The translations under genes and the position numbers were made by a program. Shown piece after piece: positions 38,186 to 46,416 of a stretch of 64,000 nt of DNA. Source of the DNA: Streptomyces rimosus. GTDB taxonomy: Bacteria; Actinomycetota; Actinomycetes; Streptomycetales; Streptomycetaceae. Positions within the stretch are counted from its first letter, which is position 1; every line of letters begins with the position of its first letter. Location: positions 6,888,001-6,952,000 of the forward strand of contig NZ_CP023688.1 in the NCBI RefSeq assembly GCF_008704655.1, written 5' to 3'. The notes beneath the pieces are model-generated. The model was given only the letters and a program-made list of their open reading frames with translations. It was not told the DNA's origin and did no database searches.

Positions 38186-38346
38186 CGCAACCCTAGTACG
38201 GGCCGCGGACGCGCCGTAAGGGAGCGCCGGGGCCGGGGAACGGGGCGTGAACACGGGGCGTCGCGCGGGCACCTGAGGGTGACCGGCCGTGACGTTGTGT
38301 CATAGATCTCGTTGCGCGGATCTCGGGGTGGCGCGACACGCCGTCC

Positions 38347-38352
38347 TAGAGT
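38347..38352 (+). promoter_or_regulatory. -10 element for a leaderless transcript
   Basis: TAGAGT ends 6 bases before GTG 38359; only GATCGG lies between them. Confidence 0.55.
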
Positions 38353-38358
38353 GATCGG

Positions 38359-39639
38359 GTGACCGAGCAGACGCAGCCCCAGGACCCCGCCCCCGCGCGC
38401 CAGGGCGGCGAACCCGCCGAACGCGCCGCCGAACGCGCCCGGCGCGTCGTCATCGTCGGCGCCGGACTGGCCGGCGTACAGACCGCCGTCGCCCTGCGCG
38501 AACAGGGCTGGCGCGGGGTGATCACGGTGCTCGGCGACGAGCCGCACCGGCCGTACGACCGCCCGCCGCTGTCCAAGGCCGTGCTGCTCGGCAAGGCCGA
38601 CGGCTCGACCTTCGACGTGGACTTCGAGGCGCTCGGCATCGACCTGGTCCTGGGCCGGCACGCCACCGGACTCGCGCCCGCCTCGAAGGTGGTCGAGACC
38701 GATGCCGGACCGGTCGAGTACGACCACCTGGTGATCGCGACCGGTGCCGAACCGGTCACCCTGCCCGGCTGCGACGGCCTGCCGGACGTCCACGTGCTGC
38801 GCACCATCGACGACGCCGAGCGGCTGCGGCCCGTGCTGGCCGAGCAGCGCGAGGTCGTGGTGGTCGGCGCGGGCTGGATCGGCGCCGAGTTCACCACCGC
38901 GGCACGCGAGGCGGGCTGCCGGGTGACCGTCGTCGAGGCCGCCGACCGGCCGCTGGCCGGCGCGCTGCCCGCCGAGGTCGCCGCCCCGATGGCGGCCTGG
39001 TACGAGGACAGCGGCGCCCAGCTGCGCATCAACGCCCGGGTCGCCGCCCTCACCGAGGGCACGGTCACGCTCGCCGACGGCACGACGCTCGCCGCCGACG
39101 CGGTCGTGGTCGGCATCGGCGCCCGGCCCGCGACCGCCTGGCTGGCCGGCTCCGGCGTCGAACTGTCGCCCGAGGACCGCTCCGTACTGGCCGACGAGCG
39201 GCTGCGCACCTCGCTGCCCGACGTGTACGCGGTCGGCGACTGCGCCTCCTTCCCGTCCGCCCGCTACGGCAGCCGCCTGCTCGTCCACCACTGGGACAAC
39301 GCCCTCCAGGGTCCGCGCACGGTCGCCGCCACCATCGCCCGCGGCGAGGCCGAGGGTCCGGTGTACGACCCGGTCCCGTACTTCTGGTCCGAGCAGTTCG
39401 GCCGCTTCGTGCAGTACGCCGGGCACCACACCGGCGCCGACGAGACGGTCTGGCGCGGCGACCCGGAGAGCGCGGCCTGGTCGGTGATCTGGCTGCGCGA
39501 CGGCGTGCTCGTCGCGCTGCTGGCGGTGGGCCGGCCGCGCGACCTGGCGCAGGGGCGCAAGCTCATCGAACGGGGCGCGGTGCTGGACCGGCGGCTGGCC
39601 GCCGACGCGTCCGTACCGCTGAAGTCGGCGGCCGTCTGA
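38359..39639 (+). CDS. FAD-dependent NAD(P)H:ferredoxin reductase-type oxidoreductase
   Basis: A 426-residue two-dinucleotide-domain flavoprotein. The FAD site is VVIVGAGLAGVQTAVALREQGW with RPYDRPPLSK, the NAD site VVVVGAGWIGAEFTTAAREAG, and the second FAD contact DVYAVGDCASFP. A C-terminal reductase domain carries HHWDNALQGPRTVA. The layout is that of the BphA4/rubredoxin-reductase family, which passes electrons to a small ferredoxin. No ferredoxin or oxygenase gene is adjacent. It is divergent from the thiOSG operon and transcribed leaderless from TAGAGT. Confidence 0.87.
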   Translation: MTEQTQPQDPAPARQGGEPAERAAERARRVVIVGAGLAGVQTAVALREQGWRGVITVLGDEPHRPYDRPPLSKAVLLGKADGSTFDVDFEALGIDLVLGRHATGLAPASKVVETDAGPVEYDHLVIATGAEPVTLPGCDGLPDVHVLRTIDDAERLRPVLAEQREVVVVGAGWIGAEFTTAAREAGCRVTVVEAADRPLAGALPAEVAAPMAAWYEDSGAQLRINARVAALTEGTVTLADGTTLAADAVVVGIGARPATAWLAGSGVELSPEDRSVLADERLRTSLPDVYAVGDCASFPSARYGSRLLVHHWDNALQGPRTVAATIARGEAEGPVYDPVPYFWSEQFGRFVQYAGHHTGADETVWRGDPESAAWSVIWLRDGVLVALLAVGRPRDLAQGRKLIERGAVLDRRLAADASVPLKSAAV

Positions 39640-39741
39640 GGCCCGGCGGCGGGCCCGGGCAGGGGTCTCGTACGGGTGCCTGCCTGCACCGATGGCGATG
39701 CCCCGCTACCGGCTGTCAGTGGGAGGTGGCAGGCTTGTCCC

Positions 39742-40107
39742 GTGACCGAGATTGACGCAAAGATCGATGGACTCGTTCCCGCCTGGCTCACCCTGCCCGA
39801 CATCGCCGAGATGATCGACGTCGAGGTGACGCGTGTGCGGCAGCTGGTGAAGGAGGGCCAGCTGATCGCGGTGCGCCGTGGCGAGAACCGTGCCCTTCAT
39901 GTGCCGGCCGACTTCATCAAGGACGGCAAGGTCGTCAAGGGACTCGTCGGGACGCTCACGCTCCTGCGGGACGACGGCTTCACCGACGAGGAGATGCTGG
40001 AGTGGCTCTTCACCCCCGACGAGACACTGCCCGGCACCCCCGCCCAGGCCCTGCGTGAGAATCGCGGTACGGAGGTGAAGCGCCGAGCCCAGGCGCTCGC
40101 CGTCTAG
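39742..40107 (+). CDS. Rv2175c-like winged-helix DNA-binding protein
   Basis: A 121-residue protein. A helix-turn-helix is seen in [44 protein letters not shown], then a conserved C-terminal helical region ([23 protein letters not shown]). It looks orthologous to M. tuberculosis Rv2175c, which binds DNA and is a phosphorylation substrate of PknL. Here the kinase gene is separated from it by the thiamine operon and a flavoprotein gene, but both remain within 7 kb. GTG 39742 has CAGGCT ending 6 bases before it, a plausible leaderless -10. Confidence 0.85.
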   Translation: MTEIDAKIDGLVPAWLTLPDIAEMIDVEVTRVRQLVKEGQLIAVRRGENRALHVPADFIKDGKVVKGLVGTLTLLRDDGFTDEEMLEWLFTPDETLPGTPAQALRENRGTEVKRRAQALAV

Positions 40108-40191
40108 CAGCGCCTGACCCGGCCGCGGGCCTGTCCGCGGCCGTTCGCCGTCGCTGCCGCACCCGCGGCCGCGACCGTTTCGCACCACGAG

Positions 40192-40224
40192 GGCGTACGG
40201 GCCGGAAGGCCCGGCCCGTACGCC
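40192..40224 (+). terminator. strong hairpin just upstream of thiE
   Basis: GGCGTACGGGCC (40192-40203) pairs perfectly with 40213-40224 around a 9-base loop. It lies 24 bases before the thiE ATG, between it and the Rv2175c-like gene. It may end the upstream transcript or act as a leader structure for thiE. No T run follows. Confidence 0.5.
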
Positions 40225-40247
40225 GCAGACCTGGGGGGATCCGCCCG

Positions 40248-40898
40248 ATGACCACCGCACGCGACGCCCTGTCCGACGCCCGGCTCTACCTGTGCACGGA
40301 CGCCCGCAGGCGCCAGGGCGACCTGCCGCGGTTCCTGGACGCGGTGCTCGGCTCGGGCGTGGACATCGTGCAACTGCGCGACAAGGGCATGGAGGCCGGC
40401 GAGGAGCTGGCCCACCTGGAGGTCTTCGCGGACGCCTGCCGCCGGCACGGCAAGCTGCTGGCCGTCAACGATCGCGCCGACGTCGCGCACGCCATCGGCT
40501 CGGACGTGCTGCACCTGGGGCAGGGCGACCTGCCGGTGCCCGCCGCCCGCGCGATCCTCGGCGACGACGTGCTGATCGGCCGGTCCACCCACGCCGAGGC
40601 GGAGGTGGACGCCGCGCTGGCCCAGCCCGGCGTGGACTACTTCTGCACCGGCCCCTGCTGGCCCACCCCGACCAAGCCCGGCCGCCACGCCCCCGGTCTG
40701 GACCTCGTGCGGTACGCCGCCGCGCGGCGCCCCGAGCGCCCCTGGTTCGCGATCGGCGGCATCGACGCGGACAACCTGGACGAGGTGCTGGCGGCGGGCG
40801 CCCGCCGGGTCGTCGTCGTACGGGCGATCACCGAGGCCGAGGACCCGGGAGCCGCTGCCGCCGCCCTGGCGAAGCGGGTGCGCGCCCACGAAGCATGA
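40248..40898 (+). CDS. thiE: thiamine-phosphate synthase
   Basis: A 216-residue TIM barrel that joins the thiazole and pyrimidine phosphates into thiamine phosphate. Motifs are [59 protein letters not shown] and [36 protein letters not shown] precedes ATG 40248. It is on the opposite strand from thiOSG, about 2.2 kb away, and has no visible TPP riboswitch of its own. Confidence 0.95.
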   Translation: MTTARDALSDARLYLCTDARRRQGDLPRFLDAVLGSGVDIVQLRDKGMEAGEELAHLEVFADACRRHGKLLAVNDRADVAHAIGSDVLHLGQGDLPVPAARAILGDDVLIGRSTHAEAEVDAALAQPGVDYFCTGPCWPTPTKPGRHAPGLDLVRYAAARRPERPWFAIGGIDADNLDEVLAAGARRVVVVRAITEAEDPGAAAAALAKRVRAHEA

Positions 40899-41015
40899 GT
40901 CGTTCGGGGTGCTCCGCCTGGACGTGAGATGGCCGGCCGGTGTCCAAGGCGTGGACCGGAATGCGGCTATCCGGGCATTTCGTCGGAGCTGGTTGGTGCG
41001 GACCGCACCGGTGGA

Positions 41016-41021
41016 TAATCT
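41016..41021 (+). promoter_or_regulatory. -10 element for a leaderless metF transcript
   Basis: TAATCT ends 6 bases before ATG 41028 with no ribosome binding site between. Confidence 0.6.
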
Positions 41022-41027
41022 GCACGT

Positions 41028-41945
41028 ATGGCCCTTGGCACAGCTTCCACCAGGACTGATCGCGCGCGGACCGTGCGCGACCTGCTCGCTTCCGGCAAGC
41101 AGTCGTATTCGTTCGAGTTCGCCGCCCCGAAGACGGAGAAGGGCGAGCGGACGCTGTGGAACGCCATCCGCCGCATCGAGGCCGTCTCACCGACCTTCGT
41201 CTCGGTGACCTACGGCGCGGGCGGCACCTCCCGCGAAGGCACCGTGCGCGCCACCGAGCGGATCGCCACCGACACCACCCTCACCCCGGTCGCCCACCTG
41301 ACCGCCGTCAACCACTCGCTGGCCGACCTGCGCAACATCATCGGGCAGTACGCCGACGCCGGCATCCGCAACATGCTGGCGCTGCGCGGCGACCCGCCCG
41401 GCGACCCGATGGGCGACTGGGTCCAGCACCCCGAAGGCGTGCTGTACGCCGCCGAACTTGTCCGGCTGATCAAGGAGTCCGGCGACTTCTGCGTCGGCGT
41501 GGCCGCCTTCCCGGAGATGCACCCCCGCTCGACGGACTGGGACACCGACGTACGGCACTTTGTCGACAAGTGCCGGGCCGGCGCGGACTTCGCCATCACC
41601 CAGATGTTCTTCTACGCCGAGGACTATCTGCGGCTGCGCGACCGGGTCGCCGCGGCGGGTTGCGAGACACCCATCATCCCGGAGATCATGCCGGTCACCA
41701 ACGTCCGCCAGATCGAACGGTTCGCGCAGCTCAGCAACGCGGCCTTCCCGCCCGAGCTCGCCGAGCGCATCCTCGCCGTCAAGGACGACCCGGCGGCTGT
41801 ACGCTCCATTGGCATCGAGTACGCGACACAGCTGTGCGCGCGCCTGATGGCCGAGGGAAGTCCCGGGTTGCACTTCATCACCCTGAACCACTCCACGGCG
41901 ACGCTGGAAATCTACGAGAACCTGGGACTGCACCAGCAGTCCTGA
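41028..41945 (+). CDS. metF: 5,10-methylenetetrahydrofolate reductase
   Basis: A 305-residue FAD-containing TIM barrel that supplies methyl-tetrahydrofolate for methionine synthesis. Seen are [18 protein letters not shown] (catalytic Glu), [44 protein letters not shown] and [18 protein letters not shown]. Length is typical of bacterial MetF. A leaderless promoter sits directly upstream, so a methionine or B12 riboswitch is excluded unless another start is used. Confidence 0.95.
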   Translation: MALGTASTRTDRARTVRDLLASGKQSYSFEFAAPKTEKGERTLWNAIRRIEAVSPTFVSVTYGAGGTSREGTVRATERIATDTTLTPVAHLTAVNHSLADLRNIIGQYADAGIRNMLALRGDPPGDPMGDWVQHPEGVLYAAELVRLIKESGDFCVGVAAFPEMHPRSTDWDTDVRHFVDKCRAGADFAITQMFFYAEDYLRLRDRVAAAGCETPIIPEIMPVTNVRQIERFAQLSNAAFPPELAERILAVKDDPAAVRSIGIEYATQLCARLMAEGSPGLHFITLNHSTATLEIYENLGLHQQS

Positions 41946-41996
41946 CGGCGGTTTGCCGCACCACGCCGTCTGTGGAGCGGCGGAAGAGGGGCCTAT

Positions 41997-43058
41997 ATGG
42001 GCTTGGTGGTCCTGTACATCGCGTTCGCCTGTGTCGCGCTCTGGCTCCTCGGCGAAGTGCTGCTCCAGTACAAGGCCCGGCTGCGGTGGCGGCTGCTGGC
42101 CTTCACCGGCTTCCTCGGCGTGGTCGTCGGTGTCGTCATTCCGTCGGTGATCGTCATAGCGGTGGGCGCCATTGCCTTCGCCGTCGGGCAGACCTACGTC
42201 ACGCTCTCCTTCCGCAGCGGCTTCTCCGAGGGCTGGGCGCTGCGCGGCAAGCGGAAAGACAGCGGTAAGCGCGGGGACAGCGGCAAGCGTGGTGACAACC
42301 GGCGGCGCCGGGCCCGGGGCGGCGGCCGGGCCGCGTCCGCCGGTCCGACGCTCCAGGTCTCCGACCTGGAAGCCGTCCCGGCCATGGAGGGCGCGGGCGC
42401 CGGGGGAGCGGACGCCGCCCCGGCCGCGTACGACGGCACGGACCCCTTCGCCCCGCAGGACGGCTTCCCGGCCCAGGCGCAGGCGGGATCCCACGACGGC
42501 TACGCGAGCGCCGACCCCGCCGAGGTCTACGCGCCCCAGCCGATCCCCGAGGACACCGGCCAGTACGGCATATACAGCACCGACGCGCGCCCGCAGCAGC
42601 CCGGCTATGCCGCGTACGACGGCTACCAGGACTACGGCCAGGGCGGCTACGGCTACGACGGTGGTTACGGGGGCGCCGCCGCCCAGGGCGGGCAGGACGC
42701 CTACACCGACCACTACAGCGCTTACGGCACCGGCCAGGACCAGAGCCAGGCCCACGGCCAGCCCCACGCCCAGGGGCCGGGCCAGCAGGCGCCCTACTCC
42801 GATCCCTACCTCGGCTCGCAGCAGTATCCCGGGCAGTACGACCCGTACGAGCAGCCCGACGCCTTCGGGGGCTCGCCGGGCTATCCGGGGCAGCAGTACA
42901 CCGGCGTGCAGGACCCGCAGTCGTCGTACGGCGAGACGCCGCCCGGCGGGGTGTGGGTCCCCCAGCAGCGGGGCAACGAGCCCGCCCCGGAGCAGCCGTA
43001 CCCGCCCTACCAGCCCCCGCAGAACCAGGGTTTTGACGGGCAGCAGTACCGCTACTGA
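41997..43058 (+). CDS. membrane protein with long Gln/Gly/Tyr/Pro-rich disordered tail
   Basis: A 353-residue protein. The first 75 residues form two or three transmembrane helices (LVVLYIAFACVALWLLGEVLL, LLAFTGFLGVVVGVVIPSVIVIAVGAIAFAV). A basic stretch follows (GKRKDSGKRGDSGKRGDNRRRRARGGG). The remaining 240 residues are low complexity with repeated YGQGGYGYDGGYGG, QQYPGQYDPYEQ and PYPPYQPP, a composition like prion-like or phase-separating segments. No catalytic motif. It is 51 bp after metF with AGAGGGG before ATG 41997. No function is assigned. Confidence 0.8.
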   Translation: MGLVVLYIAFACVALWLLGEVLLQYKARLRWRLLAFTGFLGVVVGVVIPSVIVIAVGAIAFAVGQTYVTLSFRSGFSEGWALRGKRKDSGKRGDSGKRGDNRRRRARGGGRAASAGPTLQVSDLEAVPAMEGAGAGGADAAPAAYDGTDPFAPQDGFPAQAQAGSHDGYASADPAEVYAPQPIPEDTGQYGIYSTDARPQQPGYAAYDGYQDYGQGGYGYDGGYGGAAAQGGQDAYTDHYSAYGTGQDQSQAHGQPHAQGPGQQAPYSDPYLGSQQYPGQYDPYEQPDAFGGSPGYPGQQYTGVQDPQSSYGETPPGGVWVPQQRGNEPAPEQPYPPYQPPQNQGFDGQQYRY

Positions 43059-43101
43059 GCGGGCGGCGGCAGCGCCGGCGATCGGGCGGGCGCGCTCCGG
43101 G

Positions 43102-44688
43102 TCACTGGGAGCCGCGCCAGTCGTCCCCGTTCACGATCAGCCCCGCGACGAGAGCGCCGGACATCCCGGCGTGTGCCAGCCCGCCGCCCGGGTGCGTCCA
43201 GCCGCCGACCGCGTACAGCCCGGGTATGCGGGTGCGGTTGGCGGGGCGCAGGAAACGGCCTCCGGCACCGGCCAGCGCCGGGCCAGGCACCGACTCGCCC
43301 TCGGCGGGCGGCAGCACGGCCCGCCACAGCACCCGCTCCCGCAGCCCGGGTATCGCCGCCCCGGCGGCCTCGATCAGCCGGTCGGCGGCGGCAGCCAGCG
43401 CGGCCGTCTCCTCAACTGCCCCCTCGTGCGCGCCGCTTCGGGGGTCGGCCGACGCGGCCGGTGCGCCGCTCCCGGCCGTGGCGGGGGGCCGGGCCAGGTC
43501 TCCGTACGGTGCGACCGCGGCGCTCAGCGTCACGGCCTCGTGGTCGTCGTCGGGCCGGGACTCCGGGTCGTCCGGGCGCAGCACCGTCACCGTCGGGCGG
43601 TCGCACAGCGTGCCCGGACCCGCGCCGAAGACGGCCGCCAACTCCGCCGCGGGGTCGGCGGCGTGGACCACCGTGCGGTGCGCCGCGTCCGCCGGGCGGG
43701 GGCCGCGCAGGGCGAGCGCGACCGTGAACCGGCCGGGCACCCGGCGGCGCTCGTCCGCCGCGGGCCGTACGTCGTCCGCGCCCCACGGATCGGCGCCCTT
43801 CAGGAGCGCCGTCAGCAGGTCGGGGGCAATGCCCGCGACGACCGTGTCCGCCTCGGCGCAACTCCCGTCGCGCAGCTCGACACCGGCCGCCCGGCCGTCC
43901 GCCTCGACGATCCGCGTGACCTCGGCGCCGAAGGTGAACTCCACCTTCCGGGCCAGGCAGCGCTCGTACAGCGCGTCCGCCAGCGCCCGGATGCCGCCAC
44001 GCGGATACCAACTTCCGAAAGTCTGCTCCATGTACGGCAGGATCGCGGCGCTCGCGGGGGCGGTGCGCGGATCGAAGCCGTACGCCACGGCGTAGCTCTC
44101 CAGGAGGGCGGTCAGCCGGGGGTCCTTCAGCTCGCGGCGGGCCACCTCGGCGAGGGTGCCGTCCGCCGCGGGCCTGCGCCGCCCGAACAGGCCGCGCTTC
44201 GGCAGCGCCGGATACGGATCGCGCCCCAGCACCTGCCAGTCGGGCCACAGCGGCTCCTCCAGCAGCGGCCGGCGGGTGCGGTCCCACGCCTCGCGGGCGC
44301 GGCCCAGGAAGTCGCTCCAGCGCTCACCGGCGCCCGCGCCCAGCGCGCCGTCGAGCGCCGTGAGGACGCCGGCCCGGGAGGCGTTCGGCAGCGAGACGGC
44401 CGTGCCGTCCGCGAAGACGTGGCGGGCGGCGGGGTCGACCTGGGACAGCTCCAGCACGCTCTCCAGCGGCTCGCGGCCGGTCTTGACGAACAGGTCGCGG
44501 TAGACGGCGGGGAGGTGCAGCAGCCCGGGGCCGGTGTCGAAGCCGAAGCCCGCGCGCTCGAAGCGGCGCACCGCGCCGCCGTACGTGCCGTTACGTTCGT
44601 ACACCGCCACCCGGTGGCCCGCGACGGCCAGCCGGGCGGCGGCCGCCATCGCGCCCATCCCGGCGCCGATCACCGCAATCCGTGCCAT
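43102..44688 (-). CDS. phytoene desaturase-like FAD-dependent oxidoreductase (CrtI/NAD(P)-binding family)
   Basis: About 528 residues. The N-terminal dinucleotide motif is IAVIGAGMGAMAAAARLAVAGHRVAVYERN with GGAVRRFERAGFGFDTGPGLLHLP. The C-terminal FAD motif is GLYAVGGWTHPGGGLAHAGMSGALVAGLI. This is the CrtI/carotenoid desaturase pattern. No crtB, crtE or other carotenoid gene is nearby, so the substrate is open. ATG 44688 is used because TAAAGT ends 7 bases upstream, another leaderless arrangement. Confidence 0.85.
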   Translation of the reverse strand: MARIAVIGAGMGAMAAAARLAVAGHRVAVYERNGTYGGAVRRFERAGFGFDTGPGLLHLPAVYRDLFVKTGREPLESVLELSQVDPAARHVFADGTAVSLPNASRAGVLTALDGALGAGAGERWSDFLGRAREAWDRTRRPLLEEPLWPDWQVLGRDPYPALPKRGLFGRRRPAADGTLAEVARRELKDPRLTALLESYAVAYGFDPRTAPASAAILPYMEQTFGSWYPRGGIRALADALYERCLARKVEFTFGAEVTRIVEADGRAAGVELRDGSCAEADTVVAGIAPDLLTALLKGADPWGADDVRPAADERRRVPGRFTVALALRGPRPADAAHRTVVHAADPAAELAAVFGAGPGTLCDRPTVTVLRPDDPESRPDDDHEAVTLSAAVAPYGDLARPPATAGSGAPAASADPRSGAHEGAVEETAALAAAADRLIEAAGAAIPGLRERVLWRAVLPPAEGESVPGPALAGAGGRFLRPANRTRIPGLYAVGGWTHPGGGLAHAGMSGALVAGLIVNGDDWRGSQ

Positions 44689-44695
44689 GCCTGCG

Positions 44696-44701
44696 ACTTT
44701 A
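44696..44701 (-). promoter_or_regulatory. -10 element for a leaderless transcript
   Basis: On the reverse strand TAAAGT ends 7 bases before ATG 44688, with CGCAGGC between them. Confidence 0.5.
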
Positions 44702-44766
44702 TCCGGCGGCACTGACAATCCGGCCGCGGCCTGCCTGACCTGGACCGGAACGCCACAGGCCCCGGC

Positions 44767-45402
44767 TCAGCCCACCGGCGTCCCGGTCCCGCGCGTCCCC
44801 GCCCCGCGCGCCGCCGCCACCCGCCGTTCCTCGCGCCTCTGCTTCCTGCGCCGCAGGAAGCGCCGTACGCGGGACCACAGGAACGCCACCAGGAGAATCC
44901 CGCCGACCAGCAGCACCCCGGCGATGATCGCCGCGGCCACCGGGTGGAACACCGCGAAGACGACGATGCCCGCGACGCCCAGGTCCTCCAGCGTGCTCAG
45001 CACGAAGTTGCTGGCCGGTTCGGGCGAGGTGTTCACCGCCATCCGCGTGCCCGCCTTCACCAGGTGGCTCACCAGCGCGCTGGAGCCGCCCACCGCGCCC
45101 GCCGCCAGCTGCGGCAGCGACCCGTCGTGGCCGGCCAGCAGGGCCGCCACGACGCCGCCGGACACCGGCCGGATCACCGTGTGCACGGCGTCCCACACCG
45201 AGTCCACGTAAGGGATCTTGTCGGCGACGGCCTCGCACAGGAAGAGCACCCCCGCGACGATCAGCACATCGGGTCGCTGGAGCGCTTCGGGCACCTCGTC
45301 GGTGACGCCGGTCGCCCCGAGCACGCCGAGCAGCAGGACGACGGCGTAGGCGTTGATACCGCTGGCCCAGCCGCTGGTGAAGACGAGAGGGAGTACAGAC
45401 AC
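44767..45402 (-). CDS. DUF4126 membrane protein
   Basis: A 211-residue protein with about five hydrophobic helices; it starts SVLPLVFTSGWASGINAYAVVLLLGVLG and contains DKIPYVDSVWDAVHTVIRPVSG and GGSSALVSHLVKAGTRMAVNTSPEP, the DUF4126 hallmarks. The C-terminus is strongly basic (RRFLRRRKQRREERR) and cytoplasmic. No function is established. GTG 45402 has no ribosome binding site, but TACGAT ends 7 bases upstream on the reverse strand. A palindromic operator (45445-45460) lies just upstream of the promoter. Confidence 0.82.
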   Translation of the reverse strand: MSVLPLVFTSGWASGINAYAVVLLLGVLGATGVTDEVPEALQRPDVLIVAGVLFLCEAVADKIPYVDSVWDAVHTVIRPVSGGVVAALLAGHDGSLPQLAAGAVGGSSALVSHLVKAGTRMAVNTSPEPASNFVLSTLEDLGVAGIVVFAVFHPVAAAIIAGVLLVGGILLVAFLWSRVRRFLRRRKQRREERRVAAARGAGTRGTGTPVG

Positions 45403-45409
45403 GCAGGAG

Positions 45410-45415
45410 ATCGTA
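45410..45415 (-). promoter_or_regulatory. -10 element for a leaderless DUF4126 transcript
   Basis: On the reverse strand TACGAT ends 7 bases before GTG 45402. The same hexamer and spacing occur at 4761. Confidence 0.5.
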
Positions 45416-45444
45416 GCCAGCCGCTGCGCGCCGGTGCTCAGGAT

Positions 45445-45460
45445 TGAGTATCCGTACTCA
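45445..45460 (-). promoter_or_regulatory. palindromic operator resembling the MacR box
   Basis: TGAGTATCCGTACTCA has perfect 6-bp arms and differs at one arm position from the palindrome TGAGTACnnGTACTCA that I recall as the MacR target. It lies about 30 bases upstream of the DUF4126 -10. Flanking CTCA-4-TGAG (45437-45448), CTCAG-3-CTGAG (45457-45469) and a TGAGTA half-site at 45471 make a cluster. Confidence 0.55.
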
Positions 45461-45589
45461 GTCCCTGAGATGAGTAGGTACGCGGATGGGCCGCGACCTG
45501 GGCGGACGGAAGAGTGGGGGCCACGGAAGGGAAGCCGGGCCGCACCGCCGACACGGGGCGGCGGAACGGCACGGCAGCCCGGACGTGAC

Positions 45590-45646
45590 GGGGGAGCACG
45601 GGGGCTCCACATGGGGAGTGCACGGGGGTACGGGGCCCCACGGGGG
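45590..45646 (+). other. G-rich tract with six G4-G5 runs (possible G-quadruplex), in a 367-bp non-coding gap
   Basis: Six runs of four or five G lie at 45590, 45600, 45613, 45624, 45632 and 45642, with loops of 3-8 bases, on the forward strand. The gap from 45403 to 45769 otherwise contains the DUF4126 promoter and operator. The open frame across 45486-45731 has irregular codon use and is not credible. The tract is downstream of the tetR stop codon and upstream of the DUF4126 promoter. Confidence 0.5.
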
Positions 45647-45769
45647 AAGCGCTGTCCTGGACGGATCGCCGGGGGAACGATCCGCTCCGGGGCAGCGCGC
45701 CGGTACGACGGCGGCGGTGGCCGGCAGATGATGCCGGCCACCGCCGCCGCTTCCGTATGCGCGGGGCGC

Positions 45770-46381
45770 CTACGGGTGCCCGCTCACCCGGCCCTGCAAC
45801 AGGCGCGACAGGGACGCGTGCACGTCGTCGATCGACCGGTGCGGCTGATAGGACTGCCAGTCCAGCGCCGCCACCAGCACCATCCCGAACAGCGCGGACG
45901 CGGTCAGCGGGATGTCGATGTCCTCGCTCAGCTCGCCGCCCGCCACCGCCTCCCGGAGCACGCCCTCCACCACCGCGATCGCCCGTTCCCGCACCACCAT
46001 CAGCGTGGACTGCCAGGCCCGGTTGGTCCGCCACAGCTCGGCCACGTACAGCTGGGTCAGCGCCGGATAGCGGGCGATGAAGTCCAGCCCGGCCCGGATC
46101 ATCGCGTCCAGCGCGTCCACCCGGGTGCCGCCCCGGGCGGCGGCCCCGTCCGCGGCCTCCTGGAGGGAGGTGGCCAGCAGCTCGATGCCGTGCCGCAGCA
46201 ACTCCTCGAAGAGTTCGTTCTTGCTCGCGAAGTTGTAGTACACGGTGCCCTTCGCGACACCGGCCCGCTCGGCGATCTCGTCCACGGTCGTGGAGGAGAA
46301 GCCCTGTTCGGCGATGAGCGTGACCGCGGCCTCGAAGAGCTTGCGCCGGGTGGCCTGGCGGCGCGTGCTGGAGCTTTCCAT
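45770..46381 (-). CDS. TetR family transcriptional repressor
   Basis: A 203-residue regulator. The N-terminal helix-turn-helix reads KLFEAAVTLIAEQGFSSTTVDEIAERAGVAKGTVYYNFASKNELFEELL. The C-terminal ligand domain belongs to the TetR_C group with ARYPALTQLYVAELWR. It is the last gene of the ATPase-permease-tetR unit, 35 bp after the permease gene. The 24-bp palindrome in front of the first gene (49377-49400) is the likely target, making the operon self-repressed. The inducer is unknown. Confidence 0.88.
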   Translation of the reverse strand: MESSSTRRQATRRKLFEAAVTLIAEQGFSSTTVDEIAERAGVAKGTVYYNFASKNELFEELLRHGIELLATSLQEAADGAAARGGTRVDALDAMIRAGLDFIARYPALTQLYVAELWRTNRAWQSTLMVVRERAIAVVEGVLREAVAGGELSEDIDIPLTASALFGMVLVAALDWQSYQPHRSIDDVHASLSRLLQGRVSGHP

Positions 46382-46416
46382 GGGGGTGATTGTGCCGCCC
46401 CCGGCGGCCCGCGCGC

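Noticed and set aside
45486..45731. 81-codon Gly/His-rich forward frame between DUF4126 and tetR
   Set aside because: Third-position GC is irregular, the frame is built from the G-rich repeats, and no ribosome binding site or relatives come to mind.
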